This document shows positions 1 to 8,702 of a stretch of 64,000 nt of DNA, in pieces. Under the pieces are notes generated by a model. That model had not been told where the DNA came from. It was given only the letters and a program-made list of their open reading frames with translations, and did no database searches. Each line of letters begins with the position of its first letter. Positions within the stretch are counted from its first letter, which is position 1. Source of the stretch: Streptomyces davaonensis JCM 4913 (GTDB lineage: Bacteria; Actinomycetota; Actinomycetes; Streptomycetales; Streptomycetaceae). The stretch lies in contig NC_020504.1 in NCBI RefSeq assembly GCF_000349325.1, forward strand, positions 248,001 to 312,000, read 5' to 3'. A program made the translations under genes and the position numbers.

Positions 1-352
1 CGTGCATGATCAGACGGGAGCGGAAATCCCCCAGGACGGTGAAGTCGAACCCCGGATCATCCAGCTCCAGCCCCAGCAAAAACTTCCAGTCCATTCTGGC
101 CCGCACCTGGTCAGCGGCCTGCCGGTCGGACAGACCCTCGGCATACTGCAGCACCGACACCAGAGCCAGAGCTCCCGGCGAGATCGCGGGCCGGCCTCGG
201 TCGGGGAAGGCGGCGGCGAAATCTTCATCCGTGAACAGCACACCGAGCGCCTCACGAATCCGGATGGCCAAGGTCCCCTTCGGGAACGAGGCCCGCACCA
301 CCCGAGCCGTCAGCTCAGGCACCCCGTCATCCGACCGCGACTCCAACGACAT
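1..352 (-). CDS. IS1182-type transposase, N-terminal part (runs off the window)
   Basis: An open minus-strand frame starts at ATG 350-352 and is still open at the window edge. About 117 codons are visible. The translation carries the N-terminal DUF772-like region of IS1182/IS5-type transposases: motif DRGRPAISPGALALVSVLQ near residues 50-68, then LSDRQAADQVRARMDWKF. The catalytic DDE region would lie outside the window. A hydrolase fragment immediately to the right begins in mid-gene, so this element probably truncated it. The family assignment is from motif recognition only; the terminal repeat was not identified. Confidence 0.7.
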   Translation of the reverse strand, partial: MSLESRSDDGVPELTARVVRASFPKGTLAIRIREALGVLFTDEDFAAAFPDRGRPAISPGALALVSVLQYAEGLSDRQAADQVRARMDWKFLLGLELDDPGFDFTVLGDFRSRLIMH

Positions 353-449
353 CCCGCCCCCATCCCGCCAACGACCATAGCCATCAACAAGACGAACGAC
401 ACGGCCCCGCCCGAATCACGACTTTCCCAACGGAGTCGTTTACGAGGGA

Positions 450-850
450 GAGCACTTCAACTCTCCGCCTTCCAGCTGGACGAGGGCGAATCCCTGTCCG
501 GCCTGAGCGGCGGCGCCCTCCCAAGCGGCGAGACCGGCACTTTGCCCGCCCACGAGGACGCCAGGAACCACCTGTACGCGGACGCCCAGGACGACGTCGC
601 GCGGCGCGCGGTCGGCCGGCTGGTGCTGCAGACCGTGAAGTCCTTCAGCGAGTCCCTGACCACGACGGCCTGGAAGACCGTGCCCTCCACCTTCATCGTC
701 TGCGAGCAGGACCGGGCGGTGGATCCGGGCCTGCAGGAGCAGTTGACGGCGCGCTCGGAACGGTCGTACCGGATCGCGGCCGGTCACTCGCCCTTCCTGT
801 CCGTGCCGGCGCAACTGGCCCGGCTGATCACGAAGGACGCGGACCGCTGA
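450..850 (+). pseudogene. alpha/beta hydrolase, C-terminal remnant
   Basis: The frame ending at the TGA of 848-850 encodes the second half of an alpha/beta hydrolase of the small secreted or cytosolic esterase type. It resembles the protein at 14699-15550, with a shared AWKT segment and a C-terminal HSPFLSVP that would carry the catalytic His. The nucleophile GxSxG region and everything before it are missing; homology seems to begin near position 450, just inside the IS-like sequence. I read it as a gene whose front half was removed by the transposase element at its left. A strong terminator still follows it. Confidence 0.7.
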
Positions 851-867
851 CCGTGTCACGGGCATGG

Positions 868-910
868 CCGCACTGGCGGCCCTGAGGGGGGACTCGGGCC
901 GCCAGTGCGG
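868..910. terminator. 15-bp perfect stem-loop terminator
   Basis: A perfect inverted repeat (arms 868-882 and 896-910) with a 13-nt loop follows the hydrolase remnant by 18 bp. There is no T-run, as is usual in actinomycetes. Confidence 0.75.
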
Positions 911-1059
911 GGACGGGGACGGACCACGAAGGCGTGGCTGGACTCCGAATGCCCCGTCACGGCCCCGCCACGCATGTCCGCGGCAGGGCCTTCCAGAAGG
1001 AGAAACGGAACGGCGGACCGAAAAGGTTCACCACAACTCGCCCGCTGTTTCGGGGTGTT

Positions 1060-1680
1060 TCAGAGATACATGGCTCGGTGGCTGCGCAGGGCGAACGCGT
1101 CGCCCGAGCTCAGAATCGTCACGATCTCCTGGCAGAAACACCGGTACTCCCTCTCCTGCTCCGGCGACAGGGTCACGCGGACGACCGGCCCCCGCAAGAC
1201 GGCATGCCGCAGTGAGCCCAGCAGACCCTGAGGCGGCGACAGTGACAGCACCTCCATGACGCGCCGGAAGGCATCGGTGAGGTGCTCCTCCCGGTCCGCC
1301 GGTTCGGCCTGGGCCTGCCCCGGGATCGCTCCCCAGGCCCTCTCGCCGTCGGCGAACAGGGCCAGACAGGCTGCCAGTTGCCCGAGGTCAGCCGCGTTCA
1401 GGTCGATCGGGCACAGGCTCGTCAACTGCTCGCCCCGCGCGCTGTACAGGGCGCACCTGCGCCACTCAGGCACCGCGGAATCGGCGGATACGTCATCGGA
1501 GTGCCACAGCGGCAGCTTCAGCAGCACCCGCACCCAGCTGTCGTAGGCGTCCGAGACGATCCGCTCGTCGTCGGAGTCCCCTCCCTCGCTGTGCAGCCGG
1601 TGGAGGTGGCGGAGCAGCGGTTGTTCCAGGCTCTGGAACTTCGCGAAGAACACGGGATCGTCTGGGACCAGGACGCGCAT
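1060..1680 (-). CDS. hypothetical protein, probable partner of the ECF sigma factor
   Basis: This encodes 206 aa from ATG 1678-1680, preceded on the minus strand by an AGAGGAGG-like ribosome site. I do not recognise the family. It is acidic and shows no signal peptide or membrane helix. There are single Cys in CALYSARG and SLCPIDL, and a CFCQE pair near the C-terminus. It lies 46 bp downstream of the sigma factor in the same direction, so the two are probably co-transcribed. A role as cytoplasmic anti-sigma or effector protein is only inferred from position. No zinc-binding anti-sigma (HXXXCXXC) motif is visible. Confidence 0.7.
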   Translation of the reverse strand: MRVLVPDDPVFFAKFQSLEQPLLRHLHRLHSEGGDSDDERIVSDAYDSWVRVLLKLPLWHSDDVSADSAVPEWRRCALYSARGEQLTSLCPIDLNAADLGQLAACLALFADGERAWGAIPGQAQAEPADREEHLTDAFRRVMEVLSLSPPQGLLGSLRHAVLRGPVVRVTLSPEQEREYRCFCQEIVTILSSGDAFALRSHRAMYL

Positions 1681-1726
1681 GGGCTCCTCCTCTGACCGGT
1701 ATGAACCACCCGGAGACCCGAGCAGG

Positions 1727-2245
1727 CTAGGCCGCCTCGGGCCGCACCACCGTCCGCAGCTTGCGCAGCGCGTTGTGCTGACGGCTCTTGACGGTGCCGG
1801 CCGGGACGCCGAGGATGCCGGCGGTCTCCTGGATGGTGCGGTCGCAGAAGTAGATGTGGACCAGCACGGCTCGCTGCTCGGGAGACAGTCGGTGCAACAG
1901 GGGCCTGGTGACCAGGGCGTCGTGCACCGCCTCGGTACCTTCGGCGCCGTACGCCGGCTCGTTGTGGGCGTATCCGACGACTTCCCGTCGCGCATGGGGC
2001 TTGCGTACCCAGTCGATGACCAGGTTTCGGGTCACGGTGAAGAGCCAGCTGCGGACCGAACCGTCCGTCCCCAGCAGACGATCGATGTTCCGCCAGGCCC
2101 GGATGACGGTCTCCTGGACGATGTCCTCGGCGAGTCCGCGGTCACCCAGCATCTTCTCCGCGTAGGAGACAAGTCCCTCCCGATGCTCCCTCATGATGGT
2201 GCCGAGCAGCTCGGCCCCGGACACGGCCGTGGGCGGGGTAGCCAT
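1727..2245 (-). CDS. ECF-family RNA polymerase sigma factor
   Basis: This encodes about 172 aa. Region 2 is seen as DRGLADIVQ-like residues (actual motif LAEDIVQETVIRAWR) followed by RSWLFTVTRNLVIDW. Region 4 is the C-terminal helix-turn-helix LSPEQRAVLVHIYF through GTVKSRQHNALRKLR. Length and order are typical of ECF sigma factors. The ATG at 2243-2245 gives the family-typical N-terminus. An upstream GTG at 2309-2311 has a better-spaced GAGAG ribosome site and would add 22 residues, so the start is uncertain. The gene is followed by an unknown protein that may be its regulator. Confidence 0.88.
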   Translation of the reverse strand: MATPPTAVSGAELLGTIMREHREGLVSYAEKMLGDRGLAEDIVQETVIRAWRNIDRLLGTDGSVRSWLFTVTRNLVIDWVRKPHARREVVGYAHNEPAYGAEGTEAVHDALVTRPLLHRLSPEQRAVLVHIYFCDRTIQETAGILGVPAGTVKSRQHNALRKLRTVVRPEAA

Positions 2246-2539
2246 AGTGTTCTGAACCGTCCTGGTCAGCGGTACGCGGCAGCGGAGTGATAGATACGTG
2301 TCGTCGTGCACCGGCGTCTCTCATGCACACACGTGTGAGTGACACACATCCTGCGCGAAAACCCCGTGTTTGTCGAGCCGCCCCGCCTCGCGGCGCATCG
2401 TCCCACCCGTCAGCCGTCCTTCTGAACAGCCATCCCCGGCAGGGGCCTTGACAGAGAAGTATCCGACACAACAGCCTATGGCAACGTTGTCAGATCACGG
2501 GAGCCGCACCCGCAACAGCCGACGCTCGCTTCCCGACGA

Positions 2540-3984
2540 CCCCTGCCCGCCGAGCGGATGGAGGCGGCAGTGCGGATGCACCGCGCCATGCACTTCACGA
2601 TGATCCGCAACTGGGTCGGCAGCAGCAACCGTGAAGAGTTCTACGCCGCTTGCGACCGGCACGGCATCATGGTGTGGAACGACTTCCCCAACGCCTGGAG
2701 CATGGACCCGCCCGACCACGAGGCGTTCCTGTCCGCGGCGCGCGACACCGTGCTGCGCTATCGCATCCACCCGAACGTGGCCGTGTAGTGCGGCGCCAAC
2801 GAGGGCAACCCGCCCGCCGCCATCGACCAGGGCATGCGCGAGGCGGTGCAGAGCCAGGCGCCCGGCATCCTGTACCAAAACAACTCCGCCGGCAACATCG
2901 TCACCGGCGGCGGTCCCTACGGCTGGGTCGAGCCGGAGCGGTACTTCGACACCTCGACCTACGGCAGCAAGCACTTCGGCTTCCACACCGAGATCGGCAT
3001 GCCCGTCGTCTCCACCGCTGCCAGCACCCGCGCCATGGTGGGCGAGGACGGTCCCGAATCGCCGATCGGCGGCGCCTGGTGCCACCACGACTGGAGCGAG
3101 CGCGGGAACCAGGCACCACACACCTACCGGGCCGCGATCGAGACCCGCCTCGGCACGGCCCGCGACCTGGACGACTTCACGCGCAAGGCCCAGTTCGTCA
3201 ACTACGAGAACTTCCGGGCCATGTTCGAGGCGTGGAACGCCCATCTGTGGGACAACGCCAGCGGAGTGATGCTGTGGATGTCCCACCCGGCCTGGCACAG
3301 CACGGTCTGGCAGACCTACGACTACGACTTCGACGTCAACGGCGCCTACTTCGGCTGCCGGAGCGCCTGCGAGCCCCTGCACATCCAGGCCGACCCGGTG
3401 CAGTGGCAGGTCATCGCGGTCAATCACATGCGGCGGGCCCTGAAGAACGCGAGGGTCTCCGCCGAGACGTACGACCTGTCCGGGCACCGCATCGCGAGCA
3501 CCCGGCACGCCCGCGCCGACGTGGATCCCGCGGCCTCGGCCGAGGCGTACACGTCGCCGTTCACGGACGACATGCCGGAGCTGCACCTGCTGCGACTGAC
3601 CCTCCGCGACGACCGGGGCCGGGTGCGCTCCCGCAACACCTACTGGCGCTCCCGCACGCCGGGAGCCCTGCGCACCCTGAACCAGCTCCAGCAGGCCGGA
3701 CTGTCGGCCTCGCTCACCCAGGTGTCGCGCCACGGGGAGTGGCACGAAGCGACCGCCACGGTACGCAACCGGGGGCCGTGGTGGCCGCGATGGTCCGGCT
3801 GTCCTTGCTCGACGAGGACGGCGCCCGGGTCCTGCCGACGCTCTACGACGACAATTATTTGTGGCTGCTGCCCGGCGAGACCCGCACGGTCACCCTGTCC
3901 TGGCCGGCCACCGCCCTCTCCTCCGGCCGCCCGAAGCTGGAGGTGGAGGGCTACAACACTGCCGCCGTCACGGTGCGGGGCTGA
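2540..3984 (+). pseudogene. GH2 family glycosidase (exo-glucosaminidase/mannosidase-like), decayed
   Basis: Three pieces join into the C-terminal two-thirds of a GH2 enzyme. Residues MEAAVRMHRAMHFTMIRNWVG and the acid/base region CGANEGNPP are recognisable. Three lesions are visible. The N-terminal half is absent. A TAG at 2786-2788 replaces what should be the Trp codon before CGANE. A one-base insertion around 3770-3778 shifts the last 70 codons, which resume as VAAMVRLSLLDEDG in another frame. A stem-loop terminator follows. Function in chitosan or mannan degradation would be the ancestral role; this copy cannot make the enzyme. Confidence 0.85.
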
Positions 3985-4003
3985 GCAGTACCGAGGAGAC
4001 ACC

Positions 4004-4036
4004 GAGCCCGCGACGCCTCTACGGCGGCGCGGGCTC
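4004..4036. terminator. stem-loop terminator after the GH2 remnant
   Basis: Arms GAGCCCGCG (4004-4012) and CGCGGGCTC (4028-4036) pair perfectly, and an inner CGCC/GGCG stem extends the hairpin. Confidence 0.65.
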
Positions 4037-4226
4037 TCGTGTGTCGGTCAGGACCCGACATGTATCTCGTGCGGGCGTTTGTCCTCATGATCTGATGACG
4101 AGGTGCCCCACGCGGGCCGCGACTTCCTCGACCAGGTGTCCGTCGGGCAGGTACTCGCCCCGGCATGGCGGCCCGGTGTGCTCCCTTGGACGCCCTGGTC
4201 ACGGCTCACGAGGTGACACACATTTG

Positions 4227-4244
4227 CCCTTGTTGCGACAAGGG
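4227..4244. promoter_or_regulatory. palindrome upstream of the coiled-coil regulator
   Basis: CCCTTGT-N4-ACAAGGG is a perfect 7-bp dyad. It sits about 100 bp before the GTG start at 4343 and 26 bp before a TTGACA (4270-4275) that could be a -35 element. It may be an operator. The rest of the 3985-4342 gap holds only the terminator above. Confidence 0.4.
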
Positions 4245-4342
4245 AACTTGCCCTGCGACCGGTCGGGAGTTGACACTTATCTGCGAGGGGCCCACGGTGT
4301 GGGTACCATGCGCAACGTCATGCTTATCGAGGGAGGAATGGT

Positions 4343-4900
4343 GTGACCAGCCAATCAGCCGCCACGCTCCGGTCGCGTTACCTGGAGCAGGCCGCATCGG
4401 ATCTGGAGCAGAACCGTCGGCAACAGCAGGAGTTGGCGGACAGGCTCGCAGCGTTGAAGCAGGAGGAGGGACTCCTCGCGGGCATCCTGAATCTCGCCGA
4501 GCAGTACGAGGGTTTCTCGGATGCGTCGCGTCTGCCCGAGCAGGCACAGGACGAGCCCGTCGTGGCGAAGTCCAAGAGGGCGCCGTCCGGCGGTGGTTCG
4601 AAGCGGTCGGCGTCGGCCAGGACCACTCACTCGCCCACCACGGCGAAGAGGTCCGGTGCGAAAAAGTCACACCAGCCTCTGCTCGGTGACCTTCTGACCG
4701 ACCTGCTCGGCAAGTACGACGAGCCGCGTCCGGCGAAGGAGTTGCGGGACGAACTCCTGAAGAAGCACCCCGACCGCAACCCGACGCCACAGGTCGTACG
4801 GAACACCCTCGAATCCCTGGTCGCCAAGGGGCGCATCCAACGTCACAAGCAGGATCGCTCGGTCATGTACACCCTCGTGGAGCCGGGCGCGACCGCCTGA
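4343..4900 (+). CDS. coiled-coil / winged-helix protein, probable DNA-binding regulator
   Basis: This encodes 185 aa from GTG 4343, with GGGAGG at 4331-4336 as ribosome site. Residues 1-60 are a Gln/Leu/Glu-rich coiled coil. Residues 70-110 are a basic Ser/Ala/Lys linker. The C-terminal 70 residues (DLLTDLLGKYDEPRPAKEL through VMYTLVEP) look like a winged helix of the type used for transcriptional control of a promoter. Similar short proteins occur widely in Streptomyces but have no assigned function that I know. It appears monocistronic. A palindrome lies upstream. Confidence 0.7.
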   Translation: MTSQSAATLRSRYLEQAASDLEQNRRQQQELADRLAALKQEEGLLAGILNLAEQYEGFSDASRLPEQAQDEPVVAKSKRAPSGGGSKRSASARTTHSPTTAKRSGAKKSHQPLLGDLLTDLLGKYDEPRPAKELRDELLKKHPDRNPTPQVVRNTLESLVAKGRIQRHKQDRSVMYTLVEPGATA

Positions 4901-4927
4901 CGCCTCCCCCCGGCCGCAGTACCGCGC

Positions 4928-5530
4928 CTAACCTCGCCAGATGTTGTCGAAGGCGGCGTCCTCGATGTCCCGGCGCAGCCGTACCGCCCGCAGCTCCGTC
5001 ACCGCGTCCCCGACCGCGCCCAACACCTTGGTCACCGCGTCCTCGTCGGGGTTCTCGTGGTGCTCGGGCTGCGCGTCACCGAGACTCAGGACCGAGGTCA
5101 AAGCAGCGAGGACGGGCTCGCCCGATGCCTGGCGCTCCGCCGCGCGGCCGCGCTCGGGCGCGTCGGTCGGCAGACTCCGCGAGGACCGCAGTCGCAATCC
5201 GCGCCCCCTCGCGGGGACGAGGAGCCCGGCCCCTTCCAGGTTCTTGGCGTACACCTCGGCAAGTCCGCTGCCCCGGCGCCACAGCCAGTCCTCGACCGTC
5301 TCGTACGGCTCCTGCCGGACGAGCGAGTCGATCGCCTGGCCCAGCAGCGGGTCGTCCGTCGCCATCTGCGGTCCGGGCACCATGCGGTCGTCGTCCAGGG
5401 TCAGCGCCCCGGCCTCCAGCAGATCGATCGCCTCGGCCCCTGCCAGCGCCAGGGAGAGGTCGCCCCGCTCCACGGTCCGGTCCGGCGGCAAGCCCAGAGC
5501 GACGAGAGCGAGGTCGCGTGCGGTGGTCAC
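4928..5530 (-). CDS. GPP34 family phosphoprotein
   Basis: This encodes 200 aa from GTG 5528-5530, behind a GAGGAGG ribosome site. The N-terminal segment TTARDLALVALG and the helical repeats match the GPP34 (Golgi phosphoprotein 3-like) family, which actinomycetes carry in many copies. In eukaryotes GOLPH3 binds phosphoinositide membranes; the bacterial role is unknown. The start overlaps the stop of the flavoprotein gene upstream (GTGA), so the two are translationally coupled. That pairing is unusual and gives no clear functional link. Confidence 0.8.
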   Translation of the reverse strand: MTTARDLALVALGLPPDRTVERGDLSLALAGAEAIDLLEAGALTLDDDRMVPGPQMATDDPLLGQAIDSLVRQEPYETVEDWLWRRGSGLAEVYAKNLEGAGLLVPARGRGLRLRSSRSLPTDAPERGRAAERQASGEPVLAALTSVLSLGDAQPEHHENPDEDAVTKVLGAVGDAVTELRAVRLRRDIEDAAFDNIWRG

Positions 5531-6966
5531 TGGTCCCTCCTCGTCTCCAGCAGACGCAGCCATACCTCGCTGATAGTAGGAAACGCGGGCACGGCGTGCC
5601 ACAGGCGCTCGACGGGCACCTCACCGACGATCGCAACGGTGGCCGATTGCAGGAGTTCGGCGACGCCCGGCCCGGCGAAGGTGGCGCCGACCACGGTGTT
5701 GCGGTTCCGGTCGATGACGAGGCGTGCCCTGCCCTGGTAATCGGAGCGGTACTGGTGGGCTCCCGCCAGTTGGCCCATGTCGTAATCGACGACCTCCACG
5801 GCCCGGCCGTCGCGTTCGGCGTCGGCGGCGGTCAGCCCCACGGAGGCGATCTCGGGGTCGGTGAAGACGACGCCGGGGACGGCCTCGATGTCAGCGGCTG
5901 CGGTGTGCGGCGCCCAGCGGCCGCTGCCCAGTGTCTCGCCCCGGGCCCGGGCACCGATCACGGCGCCGGCGATACGGGCCTGGTACTTGCCCTGGTGGGT
6001 GAAGAGCGCCCGGCGATTGACGTCGCCGACGGCGTACAGCCAGTCCCCTGGTACGGCGGTGACGGTCAGGGTGTCGTCGGTGGTGAGCCAGTCCCCCGGG
6101 ATGAGCCCCACCGTGTCGAGCCCGATGTCCTGCGAGCGCGGAGCGCGACCGGTGGCGAAGAGGAGCTCGTCGGCGGTGAGTTCACCGCCGTCCGCCAGGG
6201 TGATCCGGAGCTCGCCGTCCGGCAGGCGCTCGGCCGCGACGACCGAGGTGTTGAAACGTATGTCCGCACCGGCTTCCCGCAGGTGCTCGGCGACCAGTTC
6301 GCCCGCGAAGGGCTCCATGCGCGGCAGCAGCCCCTCGCCGCGGGCAAGCAGGGTCACCCGGCTGCCCAGCCCCTGCCAGGCCGTGGCCATCTCGACGCCG
6401 ACCACACCGGCACCGACGATCACCAGGCGCCCCGGGGGCCGTTGGGCGCTCGTCGCCTCCCGGCTCGTCCAGGCGCGCAGGTTCTCGATTCCGGGCAGGT
6501 CGGGCAGGGCCGCCCGACTGCCGGTGCACACGGCGACGGCGTGCCGGGCCCGCAATCGGACAGTGTCGCTGTCAGGTGTCTCCACGGACACCTCGCGCTG
6601 CCCCACGAGGCGGCCATGGCCGCGCAGCAGGTCGATACCGGCCGACTTGATCCATTCGACCTGCCCGTCGTCCTTCCAGTCGGCCGACATGCGGTCGCGG
6701 TGCGCGAGGACCGCCTCGGTGTCGAGGGGACCTTTGAGGGCCGGGCCGAAACCCGGAACGTGCAGGGCGTCGGCGCGCAGCAGGACGGGGCGCAGCAGCG
6801 CCTTGCTCGGTTCACACGCCCAGTACGAGCATTCGCCGCCGACCAGTTCGCTCTCCACGATGACGGTGCTCAGGCCGGCGGCGGTGGTGCGGTCCGCGAC
6901 GTTCTCGCCGACCGGGCCCGCGCCGATCACGATGACGTCGTAGGTTCCTGCGGTATCGGTCGTCAC
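5527..6966 (-). CDS. FAD/NAD(P)-dependent disulfide oxidoreductase (lipoamide dehydrogenase / mercuric reductase class)
   Basis: This encodes 479 aa from GTG 6964-6966 behind GGAGG. Features in order are the FAD site VIGAGPVGENVADR, the redox-active CX4C in GGECSYWACEPSK, the NAD(P) site VIVGAGVVGVEMA, and a second FAD motif YAVGDVNRRALFTHQGKYQ. The dimerisation domain ends in FPTISEVW. In classical members that site reads HPTxxE, so the catalytic-base His is replaced by Phe here. The substrate is therefore not clear. It is coupled to a downstream GPP34 gene. Confidence 0.88.
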   Translation of the reverse strand: MTTDTAGTYDVIVIGAGPVGENVADRTTAAGLSTVIVESELVGGECSYWACEPSKALLRPVLLRADALHVPGFGPALKGPLDTEAVLAHRDRMSADWKDDGQVEWIKSAGIDLLRGHGRLVGQREVSVETPDSDTVRLRARHAVAVCTGSRAALPDLPGIENLRAWTSREATSAQRPPGRLVIVGAGVVGVEMATAWQGLGSRVTLLARGEGLLPRMEPFAGELVAEHLREAGADIRFNTSVVAAERLPDGELRITLADGGELTADELLFATGRAPRSQDIGLDTVGLIPGDWLTTDDTLTVTAVPGDWLYAVGDVNRRALFTHQGKYQARIAGAVIGARARGETLGSGRWAPHTAAADIEAVPGVVFTDPEIASVGLTAADAERDGRAVEVVDYDMGQLAGAHQYRSDYQGRARLVIDRNRNTVVGATFAGPGVAELLQSATVAIVGEVPVERLWHAVPAFPTISEVWLRLLETRRDQ

Positions 6967-7073
6967 GTGTCCTCCGGGGTGGGTGCCGGTCGGGTGTCGG
7001 CCGGTCGCATGGGTGTCGGTTGGGGGTGGGTCGGCCCCGGCGCGGCAGGGGGTGGCCGCGCCGGGACCGGGTC

Positions 7074-7520
7074 TCAGCGGCCGGGAGCGCGTTCCGTGAC
7101 CTCCTGCAGGAACCACTCGTTGCCGTCCACGTCCTTGAAGGCGGCGAAGGTGCCGTAGCTGGCCCGCTCGGGGTGCGGGCCGGGGACGCGGTGCGCGTCG
7201 CCTGCGTGGTGGAAGGCGCCGGTCTCGTCGCGGAAGGGTCCGGAGACCTCCACACCACGGGAGGTCAGCTCCTCCTGGGCCTTGACGATGTCGGTGACGG
7301 TCAGCTGGAGGCCGTGCAGCGTGCCCGCCTCCTGCTGGGTGAGTCCCGTTCCGAAGATGATCGAGCACTCGGAGCCGGGTGGGGTCACCTGCACGATCCG
7401 GTAACTGCCGTTGATCGGGAAGTCGGCGTCGAGGCGCCAGCCGAGCCGCCCCACGTAGAAGCCCAGGGCACGGTCCACGTCGGAGACGGGGAGGATGACG
7501 ACTTCGAGCTTCATGTCCAT
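7074..7520 (-). CDS. VOC (glyoxalase/bleomycin-resistance fold) family protein
   Basis: This encodes 148 aa with paired beta-alpha-beta-beta-beta modules. The first starts KLEVVILPVSDVDRALGFYV, and the second ends FKDVDGNEWFLQEV, whose Glu is the usual metal ligand. VOC proteins are metal-dependent lyases, dioxygenases or binding proteins, and the substrate cannot be read here. The start at 7520 could instead be the ATG two codons in. An 8-bp inverted repeat lies 64-94 bp upstream. Confidence 0.85.
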   Translation of the reverse strand: MDMKLEVVILPVSDVDRALGFYVGRLGWRLDADFPINGSYRIVQVTPPGSECSIIFGTGLTQQEAGTLHGLQLTVTDIVKAQEELTSRGVEVSGPFRDETGAFHHAGDAHRVPGPHPERASYGTFAAFKDVDGNEWFLQEVTERAPGR

Positions 7521-7583
7521 GGCTGTGATCTCGCTTTCAGCGGTTCGGATCGAGGGTGTGCGAGGGATATACGTGTGCGGAGC

Positions 7584-7614
7584 GGGTCACAGTGCTCGGC
7601 AGGACATGTGACCC
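7584..7614. promoter_or_regulatory. inverted repeat GGGTCACA-N15-TGTGACCC upstream of the VOC gene
   Basis: A perfect 8-bp dyad with a 15-nt spacer lies between the VOC and ohr genes. The outer half-sites look CRP-like (GTCACA/TGTGAC) but the spacing is too wide for one standard site. It may be an operator or a transcript hairpin. Confidence 0.35.
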
Positions 7615-7764
7615 GAGGAGGCTCGAAGCCGCTGGGCCGTATCCCAGCAGCGCCACGCTCTGCGACCAGTGCCACACCTGCGTGTTGGCGTCTTCCTGAG
7701 GCGGCTGCCCGGCGTTGACGGCGGAGGAGAACATGTCCTGACCTCGGTCGCGGGAAGGGGCGGA

Positions 7765-8193
7765 TCAGGCCGCGGCCGTCGCCGTGATGGTGACGGGGAT
7801 GTTGTCCCGCGTGGCCTTGGAGTACGGGCAGATCTGGTGGGCGGCGTGCGCGAGTTCCTCCGCCGTAGCCTGGTCGACGCCGCCGAGGACGGGGCTGAGG
7901 ACCGCGGACAGGGAGAACTCGCCGTCGTCCCCGTGGGTGAGGGTGATCTCGGCGGTGATGGCCGTGCTGGTCAGCCGTATCTTGCGGAGCGTGGCGGCGC
8001 GGCGCAGGGCGCCGAGGAAGCACGCGGCCCAGCCGGCGGCCAGGAGCTGCTCGGGGTTGGTCGCGGTACCCGAGCCACCGAGTTCCTTGGGGAGGGCGAG
8101 GCCGGTCTCCAGCAGACCGTCGGAGGAGCGGACGCGGCCGCCGTTCCTGCCCTCTCCGTCGACGTCGACAACGGCGGTGTAGCTGACTGCCAT
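7765..8193 (-). CDS. ohr: Ohr-type organic hydroperoxide reductase
   Basis: This encodes 142 aa of the Ohr/OsmC fold. The two catalytic cysteines are seen in AAGWAACFLGAL (about residue 59) and HQICPYSKATR (about residue 123). The N-terminus YTAVVDVDGEGRNGGRV is standard Ohr. The enzyme reduces organic hydroperoxides with dithiol (lipoyl) electrons in the cytosol. Two copies of the GTCACC-N9-GGTGAC dyad lie 64 and 105 bp upstream of its ATG. No OhrR gene is adjacent, and the dyad is not the AT-rich OhrR box. Confidence 0.92.
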   Translation of the reverse strand: MAVSYTAVVDVDGEGRNGGRVRSSDGLLETGLALPKELGGSGTATNPEQLLAAGWAACFLGALRRAATLRKIRLTSTAITAEITLTHGDDGEFSLSAVLSPVLGGVDQATAEELAHAAHQICPYSKATRDNIPVTITATAAA

Positions 8194-8256
8194 GGCTGGT
8201 GCTCCCCATCTGGGTCGAAAAGTCGTGGGTCGCCTCCCGACCAGGACATTCCCTGC

Positions 8257-8318
8257 GTCACCGGTTGAGGAGGTGACGAAATCATGGCAGCACCGATGTC
8301 ACCAGTCAAGTCGGTGAC
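8257..8318. promoter_or_regulatory. two GTCACC-N9-GGTGAC operators upstream of ohr
   Basis: Sites 8257-8277 (spacer GGTTGAGGA) and 8298-8318 (spacer AGTCAAGTC) have exact 6-bp inverted arms. Their centres are 41 bp apart, which is close to four helical turns. The same dyad recurs at 8703, 9809, 14582 and 14621. Confidence 0.7.
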
Positions 8319-8356
8319 GGAGGGAATGCCGCTCGCCGGACAGGCGGTCAAGAACG

Positions 8357-8413
8357 CGGCGACGCCGCGACTTCGACAGCCCCGAGGGGGCCACCGGAGC
8401 CGCGGCGTCGCCG
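8357..8413. terminator. 13-bp perfect stem-loop
   Basis: CGGCGACGCCGCG (8357-8369) pairs with its reverse complement at 8401-8413. It sits just after the end of the minus-strand 64-aa gene, and so probably ends that transcript. Confidence 0.55.
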
Positions 8414-8437
8414 AGATCGGACCGTCTCGAGATCGGC

Positions 8438-8632
8438 CTACAGCCCGAGATCCAGAGCCAGGCACGAGTAGTGCTTCCACGAGCCTTCAGGGTTGTACGT
8501 GGCGTTCACCCCACCACCCGGCTCACCTTCGACCTCTTCGGTCATGTCCTCGAAGCGGATCCGCTCGGGGAGCTTGCCGAACCGTGCGTGACGCGCCGCC
8601 GCGGCGGCATCCATCGCGAGTTCCTTGTCCAT
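8438..8632 (-). CDS. small hypothetical protein (64 aa)
   Basis: The ATG at 8630-8632 (an alternative ATG lies two codons upstream) is preceded by GAGGTGGGGA. The protein begins MDKELAMDAAAAARHARFG and ends GSWKHYSCLALDLGL. There is no signal peptide or membrane helix, and one Cys is present near the C-terminus. I do not recognise it. It has its own GTCACC-N9-GGTGAC site 71 bp upstream and a hairpin downstream, which argues that it is a real gene in the redox regulon. Confidence 0.55.
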   Translation of the reverse strand: MDKELAMDAAAAARHARFGKLPERIRFEDMTEEVEGEPGGGVNATYNPEGSWKHYSCLALDLGL

Positions 8633-8702
8633 GACCATTCCCCACCTCGTGGATCGCGTACTGCTTGTCGCCTTGGACGACCATCAGCATGCCCTGATCC
8701 TC

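Noticed and set aside
2495..3745. 416-codon minus-strand frame over the GH2 remnant
   Set aside because: The plus-strand sequence carries clear GH2 motifs; the minus frame has none.
4270..4309. TTGACA / TACCAT promoter before the coiled-coil gene
   Set aside because: The elements are 28 bp apart, too far for a standard promoter; only the -35-like hexamer is noted.
7537..7734. 65-aa minus-strand frame between the VOC gene and ohr
   Set aside because: A weak ribosome site is present, but the frame contains the 7584-7614 inverted repeat, has no motif, and fits a leader region better.
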